This document shows positions 16,926 to 26,684 of a DNA stretch of 64,000 bases, one piece after another. The DNA is taken from NCBI RefSeq assembly GCF_016592575.1, contig NZ_AP017470.1:1324501-1388500 (forward strand), read 5' to 3'. Both the position numbers and the translations under genes were made by a program. Each line of letters begins with the position of its first letter. Position 1 is the first letter of the stretch. The notes beneath the pieces were generated by a model, which was given only the letters and a program-made list of their open reading frames with translations, was not told the origin of the DNA and did no database searches. The stretch is from Thermotomaculum hydrothermale. GTDB taxonomy: Bacteria > Acidobacteriota > Holophagae > Thermotomaculales > Thermotomaculaceae.

Positions 16926-18288
16926 TTATTGTTCTCCCAAACTCCCTTGCATAATTATCAATGTAGCCTGCTCCTAAAAACACGATAAGGTCGTATTTAT
17001 CCTTATCTTTATCAAGCACATTTAAAAGTGCTTCTTTATCCTCAACAAATGAACAATTTACTTCTTTTTTACTTATTTTTTTACATAACAATTCTGAAGA
17101 TACGCCTTTTATAGGTTTTTCCCCTGCAGGGTAAATAGGAAGTAGAATTAAATTTAATTTTTCAGGAAAACACTCTATAAAATCGTCAAACAATGCCTTT
17201 GTTCTTGTATATCTATGAGGTTGAAAAACTACCAGTATTTTATCTGTCTTGTAAAAATCGGATAAAGCATTTATGGTGCTTTTTATTTCTACAGGGTGAT
17301 GTGCATAATCAGTGATAACCTTTAATTTCCCCCTTTCCCCAACAACCTCACACCTTCTTTTAGTTCCTGTATAAGCCTCTAAACCTGCTTTTATTTTCTT
17401 TGAAGAAATCCTTAATTCCTTTGCAAGTGCAATAACAGCAGTAGCATTCTGAACATTGAATACTCCCGGTACTTTTATTTTAAATTCTCCTATTGATTTT
17501 CCAAACTCTTTAACTTTGAAAGAGTAATAGCCCCTTCCTTTCTCAAGGTCAGAGATTGAATAATCAGCCTTTTCAGAAAAACCGTAAGTGACAACCCTCT
17601 TATTTAAGCCTGGTATTATATCAAGGCAGTTCTTGTCATCTGCATTCAAGATTATTGAGCCAAAAAAAGGCACTTTGTTTGCAAAAGCTTTAAAAGTTTC
17701 TTTTATATCATCAAGATCCTTATAAAAATCAAGGTGGTCAAGATCAATGTTGGTGATTACCACAAAAACAGGGGAAAGATTCAAGTGGGATTTATCTGAT
17801 TCGTCTGCCTCTGCAATTAAGAAACGGGAGTTCCCTAATTTTGCGTTAGAATTTAATTTTTGAAAAATTCCTCCTATTATAACTGTTGGGTCGAGCCCTG
17901 CTTCATTGAATACGCTTGCAGCCATTGCTGTGGTCGTCGTCTTTCCATGAGTTCCGCTTATTGCAATCCCATACTTCATTCTCATTAATTCTGCAAGCAT
18001 TTCCCCTCTTCTAATAATTGGAATGCCTCTTTTTTTAGCCTCAATAACCTCTATATTATCACCTTTTATAGCGGTTGATATGACAACCAAATCAGCACCA
18101 TCAAGGTTATGGGGGTTATGACCGTAAAAAACCTTTATCCCCAAATTTTCAAGCCTTTCTGTATAAATAGACTTATTTAAATCAGAGCCCTGTACATTAA
18201 ATTTTAAATTGTGTAAAACTTCTGCGATGCCGCTCATTCCTGTTCCGCCAATTCCAATAAAATGTATAGTTTTAATTCTCCAGAACAT
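16918..18288 (-). CDS. murC: UDP-N-acetylmuramate--L-alanine ligase
   Basis: A 456-residue Mur ligase that adds the first L-Ala to UDP-MurNAc in the cytoplasm. Motifs: N-terminal HFIGIGGTGMSGIAEVL, ATP loop GIAISGTHGKTTTTAMAA, AEADESDKSHLNLSP and DYAHHPVEI. It is 2 bases after ftsW; in the usual dcw order murG would lie between them, and it is absent here. It overlaps ftsQ. Confidence 0.96.
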   Translation of the reverse strand: MFWRIKTIHFIGIGGTGMSGIAEVLHNLKFNVQGSDLNKSIYTERLENLGIKVFYGHNPHNLDGADLVVISTAIKGDNIEVIEAKKRGIPIIRRGEMLAELMRMKYGIAISGTHGKTTTTAMAASVFNEAGLDPTVIIGGIFQKLNSNAKLGNSRFLIAEADESDKSHLNLSPVFVVITNIDLDHLDFYKDLDDIKETFKAFANKVPFFGSIILNADDKNCLDIIPGLNKRVVTYGFSEKADYSISDLEKGRGYYSFKVKEFGKSIGEFKIKVPGVFNVQNATAVIALAKELRISSKKIKAGLEAYTGTKRRCEVVGERGKLKVITDYAHHPVEIKSTINALSDFYKTDKILVVFQPHRYTRTKALFDDFIECFPEKLNLILLPIYPAGEKPIKGVSSELLCKKISKKEVNCSFVEDKEALLNVLDKDKDKYDLIVFLGAGYIDNYAREFGRTINE

Positions 18289-18290
18289 AA

Positions 18291-19445
18291 TTACCCCTTA
18301 ACCCTTGCCTTCATTACTAACGCTATCATTATAATGTTTGAAATATAGGAAGACCCACCGTAACTTACCAATGGCAATGAAATTCCTTTTTCAGGGAAAA
18401 CCTGAAAATTTACCCCAAAATGCAAAAGCGCTTGCATGAATATTACAAATGCAATGCCTAAAGTTATGTAATGAACAAAAACACTTTCAGTGCTAAAGGA
18501 AATTTTAGTTATTGCAAAAAACATTATTAAAAACAAAAGCCCTATCAGGGAAATCCCTACTATTCCCAATTCCTCTAAGGCAAGAACAGCTATATAGTCA
18601 TTGTGTTTTGCAGGTAAATACTTGGTAAAATATCCCTGCGATAAGCCTGAACCCAACCATGTTGCATTTTCAATTGCCTGTTTAACCTTTAGAGATTGTT
18701 CTGAATACCCGCTTGAAGTATCGACTGTTATAGGATCAAATTTAACCTGCATTTTGGAGATATTTAAGTCAACTTTGTATGGGAAAATCATTGCCCTGAA
18801 CCTTTCTATTCTATTTAACTGGTAGGACTTCATTGAATCTACTTTGTTTTTAAAAGTAGATGATAAAAAATAAAGAGCAAAGGCAACTAAAATCCCTGCT
18901 GTTAGTAACCCAAATGATGCCTTGATTTTTACCCTGTTGTACAGCCCTGCAATAAAAAATAGCAAAGAACCTATCACAAATATGAAAAAACTCATTCCAA
19001 GATCAGGTTCAAATAGAATTAGAGCACATATAATACAAACAGTCAGGTATGCAATTAACTGAACCACCTCATTTTTATGAAATTTGTATATAACATAAGA
19101 AACTAAAATCACTACATATAGTTTTGCAAATTCTGATACCTGAAGGGAAAATGGCCCTATAAACAACCACCTTTGTGCCCCATTAATTTTCTTGCCTGCA
19201 ATAAGTATATAGATTAACAAACTTATTATTACCACACCACCAACAGCATAAATCCAATCATAAAGCAAATATTCGTATTTAAAAAATTTGATTATCAACA
19301 TTAACAAAACCAGTCCTATAACAACTATAATTACGCTTTTAAAAAAATAAGTGCTATTAGTTGTAATTATTGAAGCATTCAACAATAGTCCAAAAAAAGT
19401 AAGAACAATTGTTGAAATAGCCACTATTAGTTTTTCAAAGTTCAT
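18291..19445 (-). CDS. ftsW: SEDS-family peptidoglycan polymerase FtsW
   Basis: A 384-residue polytopic protein with about ten hydrophobic segments. SEDS features are visible: GAQRWLFIGPFSLQVSEFAKL, LFEPDLGMSFFIF, ALEELGIVGISLIGL and the C-terminal KGISLPLVSYGGSSYISNI. FtsW polymerises glycan strands with its partner transpeptidase, the ftsI product encoded in the same operon. Overlaps murD by 11 bases. RodA is the alternative, but the position in the dcw cluster favours FtsW. Confidence 0.92.
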   Translation of the reverse strand: MNFEKLIVAISTIVLTFFGLLLNASIITTNSTYFFKSVIIVVIGLVLLMLIIKFFKYEYLLYDWIYAVGGVVIISLLIYILIAGKKINGAQRWLFIGPFSLQVSEFAKLYVVILVSYVIYKFHKNEVVQLIAYLTVCIICALILFEPDLGMSFFIFVIGSLLFFIAGLYNRVKIKASFGLLTAGILVAFALYFLSSTFKNKVDSMKSYQLNRIERFRAMIFPYKVDLNISKMQVKFDPITVDTSSGYSEQSLKVKQAIENATWLGSGLSQGYFTKYLPAKHNDYIAVLALEELGIVGISLIGLLFLIMFFAITKISFSTESVFVHYITLGIAFVIFMQALLHFGVNFQVFPEKGISLPLVSYGGSSYISNIIMIALVMKARVKG

Positions 19446-20745
19446 CTTTCAGCCTCTTTACCAGGTTTTTAAAAACCTTACCCCTTTCCTCATAATTCTT
19501 GAACTGGTCAAAACTGGAGCATGCAGGGGATAGTAAAATCACATCTCCTGGATTTGCTTCATTAAATGCATGCTTTATCGCGTTTTCAATATTTATTGAT
19601 ATCTCGCAATCAATAATACCTTTCATTTTACCCATAAAAATTGGAGCTGAATCCCCTATAAAATAGCCTTTCTTTATATTTTCCCTGTATATGTAAAAGT
19701 CTTCAAAATCTCCCCCTTTATAAATACCGCCTGCTATCCACCTGATATTTTTAAAAGAAGAAAGGGCTTTTTTAACAGAATCGAAATTTGTAGCCTTTGA
19801 GTCATTGTAAAAATAAACCCCTCTTATAATATCTACAAATTCAAGCCTGTGCTCTATTGGGTTAAAACTTCTTATTTTTTCAACACAATGTCTTAACCCT
19901 ATCCCTGCTTCATGAGCCATTGATATTGCAAAAGCTGCATTGTATAAATTGTGCAAGCCTTTAAACCTTACCTGCTCACTTCTCAAAATCAAATTTCTTT
20001 CATAGTAAATCCCTTTTTCGTCAACACCTATTGGAAGGGTTTTCTCACCTATCCATCTTGTAAATGATGGTAGTTTATCTCTATAATTAAGCAATCCATC
20101 GTCATCTGCATTCGCAAAAAACACAGTATTTTTGTTCATATTTTTAAATATATTAAATTTGGCAAAGTAGTAGTCTTCAAGGGAGTTATACCTGTCAAGG
20201 TGGTCAGGGGATAGATTTAATATGCATGCAATTTTAGGTTTAAAATCCTTTATCAATTCAAGCTGAAAGGACGAAAGTTCAACCACATACCAGCCTTCAA
20301 ACTTTTGCTCAATCAAAGCTTTACAAAATGGATAGCCATAGTTCCCGCAAACTGCTGTCTCCTCTTCACCGTGCATTATATGTCCCACCATTGCCGTTGT
20401 TGTTGTTTTCCCGTTTGAACCAGTAATACCTATCACATTGCCTTTTAAATATCTGAAACCAAATTCAATTTCTGATATAACATCGCTATTTTTTTCTAAG
20501 AAGAATTTAACAATCTTGTTTGTTTGAGGTACTCCAGGGGAAACAACAACTGTATCAAAATCAACCTTTTTAACTTGCTCGGATGACAAAAGCTCAACCC
20601 CGTATGCATTCAAAAATAATCTTGTGTTGTCTTCTATCTTCTCAGGATAATCGTCGTACAAAAAGCATTGATGATCCATAAAATGGCCTAATTCAAGGGC
20701 TGAAAGCCCGCTTTTCCCCCCTCCTATTACCAATAACTTTCTCAT
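19435..20745 (-). CDS. murD: UDP-N-acetylmuramoylalanine--D-glutamate ligase
   Basis: A Mur ligase of about 436 residues that adds D-Glu. Motifs: LLVIGGGKSGLSALEL at the N-terminus, ATP loop VIGITGSNGKTTTTAMVG, LNLSPDHLDRY and NDSKATNFDSV. The start is set at ATG 20745: it has a GGGGAG SD and forms an ATGA stop-start overlap with murF; a longer frame begins four codons upstream. No mraY lies between murF and murD, where most dcw clusters carry it. Confidence 0.95.
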   Translation of the reverse strand: MRKLLVIGGGKSGLSALELGHFMDHQCFLYDDYPEKIEDNTRLFLNAYGVELLSSEQVKKVDFDTVVVSPGVPQTNKIVKFFLEKNSDVISEIEFGFRYLKGNVIGITGSNGKTTTTAMVGHIMHGEEETAVCGNYGYPFCKALIEQKFEGWYVVELSSFQLELIKDFKPKIACILNLSPDHLDRYNSLEDYYFAKFNIFKNMNKNTVFFANADDDGLLNYRDKLPSFTRWIGEKTLPIGVDEKGIYYERNLILRSEQVRFKGLHNLYNAAFAISMAHEAGIGLRHCVEKIRSFNPIEHRLEFVDIIRGVYFYNDSKATNFDSVKKALSSFKNIRWIAGGIYKGGDFEDFYIYRENIKKGYFIGDSAPIFMGKMKGIIDCEISINIENAIKHAFNEANPGDVILLSPACSSFDQFKNYEERGKVFKNLVKRLKDEL

Positions 20746-22112
20746 TTTTCTCCCCATTTTTTAATAATTTCATCAATTATTACTTCACCTTTCATACCCC
20801 TTGATGCTTTTACAATAATTAAATCTCCCTCTTTAACAATATTATTAATCTCTTCAGCAACATTTATATTCTTCTCAAAGTGGAATTTTGCTTTTCCCTC
20901 AACTTCGCTGTTTATAAATCTTGCGTCCTTTCCCCATGTGATTATTAAATCAAAATCACTCTTATTTAACAATTTGCCTATTTCTCTATGCATCTCCTCA
21001 GAAAAACCGCCTAACTCTAACATATCCCCTATTATTGCGACCTTCCTTCCTTTATGCTCAACAGAAGAAAAATGACTAATAATTCTTTTTAATGCCTCAG
21101 GATTTGAATTATAGCAATCGTTGTACAACAAAATTCTATCTTTTATAACAAATCTCCCTCTATTTTCAAGTGGAACAAATGATTCGACACTCTCCTTTAT
21201 TTTTTCAATCGAGACATTAGCAAGTAATGCTGTTAGAACAGATGCCGCAATGTTGTAACAGTTAAAATCTCCCACAAGTGAGGATTTCAAAACAATATCC
21301 TTTCCTTCAAACTCCAAAACCAAAATAGAACTATTAAGCCCTGTCTCACACTTTTTTATTTTTAAATCAGCGCCATCTGCCTTTCCAAACGAGTATTTTA
21401 CTCCTATTGCCCTATCAACCTTACTTTTTACAAGTATGTCATCATAGTTATAAACAATAACTGTATCGGGGTCCTGATTAAGAAGAATCTCAGCCTTAGC
21501 GTCTCTAACCTCTTCTATGCTACCAAAATTTCCTATATGCGCAGGATATACATTTAGCCATACCCTTATATTTGGATTTAAAATATCAATAAGTCTTTTA
21601 ATTTCTCCCTTATAGCTCATTCCCAATTCTGCTATAAAATAGTCAATCTTTTCATCAACAGTATTTAATATAGAAAGGGGCAAGCCTAATGTGTTGTTGA
21701 AGTTTCCTAATGTTGACCTTGTTTTAAAGTATGATTTGAAAATGTGGTATGTAAGTTCTTTGGTTGTTGTTTTTCCTGCACTCCCTGTAATTGCAACACT
21801 ATCAGAAACCTTCTTTGATACAAGGTTTTTTGCAGCTTTCTGTATTGTTTGAACCGTATCTCCAACAAAAAATAAATTTTCAAATGCGTCTAAATCTATA
21901 CTTCTTCTCTTGTAGCTTAAAAGATAAGAACATGCTCCTTTTCTTTTGGCATCCTCAATAAACCTATGGCCATCGTCTCTATCTGTTTTAATAGCTATAA
22001 ACATTTCTCCTTCTTTAATAGTCCTTGTGTCTATTGAAAATCCCTTAATCTCTCTTTCTTTGAAATTGTAGGCTTCTTTTCCTATTAACTTTGCAAATTC
22101 ACTTACTTTCAT
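20742..22112 (-). CDS. murF: UDP-N-acetylmuramoyl-tripeptide--D-alanyl-D-alanine ligase
   Basis: A 456-residue Mur ligase that attaches D-Ala-D-Ala. Features: FSIDTRTIKEGEMFIAIK (N-domain typical of MurF), ATP loop VAITGSAGKTTTKELTYH, AELGMSYKGEI and YNDCYNSNPEAL. It overlaps murE by 14 bases and murD by 4. As in many MurF proteins, the ATP loop has Ser-Ala in place of the Thr-Asn/His of MurC and MurE. Confidence 0.95.
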   Translation of the reverse strand: MKVSEFAKLIGKEAYNFKEREIKGFSIDTRTIKEGEMFIAIKTDRDDGHRFIEDAKRKGACSYLLSYKRRSIDLDAFENLFFVGDTVQTIQKAAKNLVSKKVSDSVAITGSAGKTTTKELTYHIFKSYFKTRSTLGNFNNTLGLPLSILNTVDEKIDYFIAELGMSYKGEIKRLIDILNPNIRVWLNVYPAHIGNFGSIEEVRDAKAEILLNQDPDTVIVYNYDDILVKSKVDRAIGVKYSFGKADGADLKIKKCETGLNSSILVLEFEGKDIVLKSSLVGDFNCYNIAASVLTALLANVSIEKIKESVESFVPLENRGRFVIKDRILLYNDCYNSNPEALKRIISHFSSVEHKGRKVAIIGDMLELGGFSEEMHREIGKLLNKSDFDLIITWGKDARFINSEVEGKAKFHFEKNINVAEEINNIVKEGDLIIVKASRGMKGEVIIDEIIKKWGEK

Positions 22113-23526
22113 TTAAAGCCTCCAGAGCAATTTCTCTGTCGCTGAAAGGAATTTTTCTATTCCCTATAATCTGGTACTCTTCATGGCCTTTGCCTGCTAA
22201 AACAACTATATCACCTTTTTTAGCACCTGAAATTGCTTCAAAAATAGCATCCTTCCTATCTTCAATATAGGCTACATCTTTTTCGTATGTTTTTCCTTTT
22301 TTTATATCTGAAAAGATTTCTGATAAATCTTCGCCTCTTGGATTATCAGCCGTTACAAAAACCCTATCGGAATATTTACATACAGCTTCAAGCATAAGAG
22401 GCCTCTTGCTTCTATCCCTATCTCCACCACATCCAAAAACAGTTATTAACTTTCCTTCAGTGTGTTTTTTTACTGAAGAAAGCAAGTTTTCAAGTCCCTC
22501 AGGAGTGTGGGCAAAATCAACAATAACAGTAATTCCTTTTTGTGAATGTATTTTCTCTACCCTTCCAGGTACAAAAAAGGATTTTTCAATTTTCTTAAAA
22601 AAACCGTCTATGTTTACTCCAAATCTTTCAAGCACCGCAATTGCAAATCCTAAGTTGTATGCATTGTAATCCCCTATCATTGGAAATAAAGTCTTTTTCT
22701 CTTTTCCTTTAATTGAAAAAGTAATCTCCAATCCGTCAGCTTTCCTTTCTATTTTGTTTATTTTTATATCTGGATTGTTATTCATGCCCACTGTGATTGG
22801 GTTTTTGCACATACTTTTTAAAGAATTGAAAATTTCTAAATCACTATTCAATACACAAAAACCACTATCTTTTAACATTGAAAAAACCTTTAACTTTGCA
22901 TTTAAGTATTCTTCCATTGTTTTGTAGTAATCAAGATGATCTTGCGAAAAGGTCGTAAAAACAACGGCGTCAAATTCCAGTCCAAAAACCCTTTTTAATG
23001 TTAAGGCATGGGCTGAAACTTCAATAACCGCGTTTTTAATACCTGAATCAACCATTTCCCTTAAATATTTGAAAATGTCAGTTGATTCAGGGGTTGTAAG
23101 CCTGGCTTTTTCACTTCTTTTGCCTGTTATTATTTCAATTGTAGAAATTAATCCTGCATTCAACCCTTCTTTAATAAGGTAAGATGTTGTGGTTTTCCCA
23201 TTTGTGCCTGTTATCCCGACAATTTTAAGAAAATTCTGGGGATTTCCATAAAAATTAGCAGATGCAATAGCCTGTGCTTCCAGTATATCCTCAACAACAA
23301 TACAGGGAAAGTTTTTAAAACCTTCCTCTCCAAAAAAAACGGAAACCCCCTTTTTAAAGCACCCAGGGATAAAACGGAAGCCGTCGTATTTCAAGCCTTT
23401 TCTGGCAAAATATGCAAAATTTTCTTTACAATCTCCTGAATGATAGCAAACCCCTCTTATCTCAGTTTCAAGGTCTGCGTTTATCTCCTTAATTTTAATA
23501 CCTTTTATCAAATCTTTTAATTTCAT
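22099..23526 (-). CDS. murE: UDP-MurNAc-tripeptide synthetase, predicted meso-diaminopimelate-adding
   Basis: A 475-residue Mur ligase. The ATP loop is VGITGTNGKTTTSYLIK. The substrate-selecting motif reads TADNPRGED, and DNPR is the sequence associated with meso-diaminopimelate rather than lysine, so the peptidoglycan is predicted to be m-DAP type. Other landmarks are TTPESTDIF, STFSQDHLDYYKTMEEY-like text and VDFAHTPEGLENLL. It overlaps ftsI by one base and murF by 14. Confidence 0.95.
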   Translation of the reverse strand: MKLKDLIKGIKIKEINADLETEIRGVCYHSGDCKENFAYFARKGLKYDGFRFIPGCFKKGVSVFFGEEGFKNFPCIVVEDILEAQAIASANFYGNPQNFLKIVGITGTNGKTTTSYLIKEGLNAGLISTIEIITGKRSEKARLTTPESTDIFKYLREMVDSGIKNAVIEVSAHALTLKRVFGLEFDAVVFTTFSQDHLDYYKTMEEYLNAKLKVFSMLKDSGFCVLNSDLEIFNSLKSMCKNPITVGMNNNPDIKINKIERKADGLEITFSIKGKEKKTLFPMIGDYNAYNLGFAIAVLERFGVNIDGFFKKIEKSFFVPGRVEKIHSQKGITVIVDFAHTPEGLENLLSSVKKHTEGKLITVFGCGGDRDRSKRPLMLEAVCKYSDRVFVTADNPRGEDLSEIFSDIKKGKTYEKDVAYIEDRKDAIFEAISGAKKGDIVVLAGKGHEEYQIIGNRKIPFSDREIALEALNESK

Positions 23527-25460
23527 TACATATTTCCGTAAAGTTTATAAAAGTTTTTGCCTATTTTCTTGTAACCAACAACATAGCCATGTCCTTCAAA
23601 AACACAATCACACCCTTTCAAAGATAGTAGTTGCATAGCCTCTCTAAATGAAAGCCCTTTTATTTTAAGTGGGTCATTATCACTTTCATCAACCTTTGAT
23701 GCTAATAATGGCCTATTTTTTTCTGGCAAAGGTATCTCTTCACTTGAAATTTCTTCTATTAAAAATGGATATATCTTTTCAACAATCTCTCTAAAAACAG
23801 GTGCAGCAACATCGCCACCATAAAAATATTTCCCTTTTGGATTGTCAACAACTACATAGATAGAAATTGCAGGATTATCAACCGGGAAAAACCCAAAAAA
23901 TGAAGCAATGTAATTATTAGAGTACTTGCCTCTGATTAGCTTTTTTGAGGTACCTGTTTTTCCACCTATTGAAATTCCGTCAATACTGGCCTTTCTTCCA
24001 GTACCTTTTTCAACCACTCCTTTGAGTATTTGTCTCATTACAGAAGAAGTACTCTCGTCTATCACTTTCCATCTCTTTTGCTGAGAAATAGTCTGAGATT
24101 TAACACTTGCTTTAAGTATAGAAGTTGAAGGCTCGCAAATCTCTTTCACAATTAATGGAGAGATGTAGTATCCACCGTTAATAACAGCATTCAAAGCTGT
24201 TATCATTTGAACTGCGGTAACCCCTATTCCGTAACCAAAAGACATTGAAATTTTTCTCTGTAATGTAAACTCTTTCCTTGTAGGGAATAAACCTCTGCTT
24301 TCCTTATAAAAAGGAATACCTGTTCTCATTCCAAAACCAAACATTTTTAAGCCATTGTAAAAATCATCATCTTTAACCTTCATAGCAATCTTGGATATTC
24401 CCACATTACTTGAATGCCACAAAATTTCCCTGAAACTTAAATTCCCAAACTTTTTGTGGTCTTTTATAACTCTTCTTTTTATCCTTAACATTCCATTTTC
24501 ACAGAAAAAGGTGTCTGTCTCTCTAACAGCCCCTAAGTCAAGGGCAAGAGAGCCTACAATCGGTTTCATTGTCGAACCAGGCTCATACGCTCCCCTTATA
24601 ATCAGGCTGTTCATGTTTCCATATTTTCTTGAAATACTGACAAGTGAAAGGATTTCCCCTGTTTTAGGTTTTGACACAATAACATAAACATTGTCTGCTT
24701 TATGTTTTTTCAAAGTTTTTTTAGCAATTTTCTCACATATAAACTGAACTGATGAATCAATTGTTAAAATCAGGCTCTTGCCGTCCACTGGCCTTACCTC
24801 TTTGTAAAGCCCTACCCTTCTGTCAAAAAAGTATGTCCTAAAACCATCCTGGCCTTTAAGAATATCGTCAAAGCTTCTTTCAAGCCCTATTTTTTTCAAC
24901 CCCTCTTCATCCCTGTACATATAGGCAAGGAATTTAGGATAAAATTCATCTGTGCTGTAATATCTTTTGTATTCGTAATCATAAATTAAAACATCTCCTA
25001 ATTTTAATTTATTTAACCTCTTTCTTATCTTTTCCAGATAATTTTCTTCAAAAAATTGATGATACGGAATTTCTGCAACTTTAACAGTAAAATGGTTTGA
25101 TTTAACCAACCTATTGAATTCCCTTTTTCTAATTTTTTTCCCAAAGAGTTTAAGGATTTTACTGTAATTGTTGTAACCTATTTTTTCTAAAACATCTCTC
25201 CTTATAGACACTTTTGCCACATAAAAATTGCCTGCAATTATATCCATATTTCTATCATAAATAGTGCCTCTAATGGCTTTTAAAACCTCTTTTTGTTTAC
25301 CTGTGTCTGAATATGCAAAAACCTTTTTTGTATTTGCTTTAAGAAACATTGACAAAAAAATTACGATATAAAGAGAACAAAGTATTCCGGAAACTATAAA
25401 AAACTTTTTCCTTTTAGCATAAGCAACATTTTTCGTTCTGATGGTTATCCATCTTTCCAT
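23526..25460 (-). CDS. ftsI: Division transpeptidase (FtsI/PBP3-type) with C-terminal PASTA-like domain
   Basis: A 644-residue class B penicillin-binding protein. An N-terminal helix (about 18-40) precedes the pedestal domain. Active-site motifs are SxxK in EPGSTMKPIV, SxN in WHSSNVGIS and KTG in SIGGKTGTSKK. The C-terminal 65 residues (KIKGLSFREAMQLLSLKGCD onward) match a PASTA domain, giving a SpoVD/FtsI-PASTA layout more typical of non-proteobacterial lineages. It cross-links septal peptidoglycan with FtsW. Two bases after ftsL and overlapping murE. Confidence 0.93.
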   Translation of the reverse strand: MERWITIRTKNVAYAKRKKFFIVSGILCSLYIVIFLSMFLKANTKKVFAYSDTGKQKEVLKAIRGTIYDRNMDIIAGNFYVAKVSIRRDVLEKIGYNNYSKILKLFGKKIRKREFNRLVKSNHFTVKVAEIPYHQFFEENYLEKIRKRLNKLKLGDVLIYDYEYKRYYSTDEFYPKFLAYMYRDEEGLKKIGLERSFDDILKGQDGFRTYFFDRRVGLYKEVRPVDGKSLILTIDSSVQFICEKIAKKTLKKHKADNVYVIVSKPKTGEILSLVSISRKYGNMNSLIIRGAYEPGSTMKPIVGSLALDLGAVRETDTFFCENGMLRIKRRVIKDHKKFGNLSFREILWHSSNVGISKIAMKVKDDDFYNGLKMFGFGMRTGIPFYKESRGLFPTRKEFTLQRKISMSFGYGIGVTAVQMITALNAVINGGYYISPLIVKEICEPSTSILKASVKSQTISQQKRWKVIDESTSSVMRQILKGVVEKGTGRKASIDGISIGGKTGTSKKLIRGKYSNNYIASFFGFFPVDNPAISIYVVVDNPKGKYFYGGDVAAPVFREIVEKIYPFLIEEISSEEIPLPEKNRPLLASKVDESDNDPLKIKGLSFREAMQLLSLKGCDCVFEGHGYVVGYKKIGKNFYKLYGNM

Positions 25461-25461
25461 A

Positions 25462-25743
25462 TCAATCCTTCACCACAAATATTTTGTTCCTTTGGGGATT
25501 AATATAATCAAATCCCATTTGTTTAGCCTTTGACTCAACCTTTTTGTAATCTATCCTCTCTGAAAAAATCCTTTCAAGGTTGTTTATTGATTTTTTAGTC
25601 CTCAAAATTTCAGATTCAATCCTTTTTATCTCCCTTCCCTTTCTCTCAACCATACTTTTTATAGCAACATATGAAAGGTAAGGAAGCCCTATAAGAAAAA
25701 CAACTATTAGAGTTTTAAAAACAAGGTTGTACTCTCTCCTCAT
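25462..25743 (-). CDS. ftsL: Cell division protein FtsL-like
   Basis: A 93-residue bitopic protein: short basic tail, one helix (about 8-28) and a coiled coil with regularly spaced charged residues (ERKGREIKRIESEILRTKKS), ending KAKQMGFDYINPQRNKIFVV, which fits the FtsL C-terminal pattern. Sequence alone is weak because FtsL diverges quickly. The call rests on size, topology and the position between rsmH and ftsI. Confidence 0.8.
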   Translation of the reverse strand: MRREYNLVFKTLIVVFLIGLPYLSYVAIKSMVERKGREIKRIESEILRTKKSINNLERIFSERIDYKKVESKAKQMGFDYINPQRNKIFVVKD

Positions 25744-26673
25744 TTAAATCACCTTCTCGCAGGCTCTTAGCCTTGCACTTCTTGACGCAGGATTCTCACC
25801 TACTTCAACTTCAGAGGGTCTAATCACCTTTTTTGTTAATACTTTAACAATGGCATTATTTCCCCCGCAGGTGCATCTCATCTGAAATTCAGGGCAAATA
25901 CAATTTTTTGCCTTATCTCTAAAAAAGTTTTTAACAATCCTATCCTCAAGGGAGTGAAAAGAAATCACCACAAGCCTGCCCCCTTTTTTCAAAAGAGGAA
26001 TAGATTTTTCCAGGAAAATTTTAAGGTTTTCAAGTTCTTTATTTACCTCTATCCTTATTGCCTGAAAAATCCTTGTAGCTGGGTGTATTCTGCTCTTTCT
26101 TGACCCATAGGCTTTAACTGCTATTTCAGCCAATCTTGAGGTAGTTTTTATTGGGGATATTTTCCTTTCCTCAACAATCATTCTTGCTATTTTTTTGGAA
26201 AGCCTTTCCTCTCCATACTCTTTGAAAATTAATGCAAGTTCATTTTCAGAGTATCTGTTTACAACCTCTTCTGCTGTTAAATTACTTTTCCTGTTCATTC
26301 TCATATCAAGTTCACCTTCTCCGGAAAAGCTAAAACCTCTTTCAAAATCCTTTAATTGAAACATTGACGTTCCTAAATCAGCCAATATTCCGTCCACTTC
26401 CCCTGCAATACCTACTTCATTCGCAACTTCATCAATATCCTTGAAATTTTTATGAAAAAAGAACTTATTACATTTATAACTTTTAAGCCTTTCTCTTACC
26501 CTCTCAATAGCATCTTCATCCATATCAAGGCAGATAAGCATTCCTTTCTCAGAAAGCCTCTTTGCAATCTCCTCGCTGTGTCCTCCTCCCCCTGATGTAC
26601 AGTCAAAATAAATCCCTTCTGGTTTTACATTTAAAAATTCAATAGATTCGCTGAGCAATACAGGGGTATGCAT
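25744..26673 (-). CDS. rsmH: 16S rRNA (cytosine1402-N4)-methyltransferase
   Basis: A 309-residue SAM-dependent methyltransferase (MraW). It begins MHTPVLLSESIEFL, with FDCTSGGGGHSEEIA (SAM loop), DGILADLGTSMFQL, the ERGFSFSGEGELDMRM block and LVVISFHSLEDRIVKNFF. A Cys-rich stretch CICPEFQMRCTCGG near 265 is present as in many RsmH. One base before ftsL and 11 after mraZ. Confidence 0.97.
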   Translation of the reverse strand: MHTPVLLSESIEFLNVKPEGIYFDCTSGGGGHSEEIAKRLSEKGMLICLDMDEDAIERVRERLKSYKCNKFFFHKNFKDIDEVANEVGIAGEVDGILADLGTSMFQLKDFERGFSFSGEGELDMRMNRKSNLTAEEVVNRYSENELALIFKEYGEERLSKKIARMIVEERKISPIKTTSRLAEIAVKAYGSRKSRIHPATRIFQAIRIEVNKELENLKIFLEKSIPLLKKGGRLVVISFHSLEDRIVKNFFRDKAKNCICPEFQMRCTCGGNNAIVKVLTKKVIRPSEVEVGENPASRSARLRACEKVI

Positions 26674-26684
26674 TCTATCTCCCC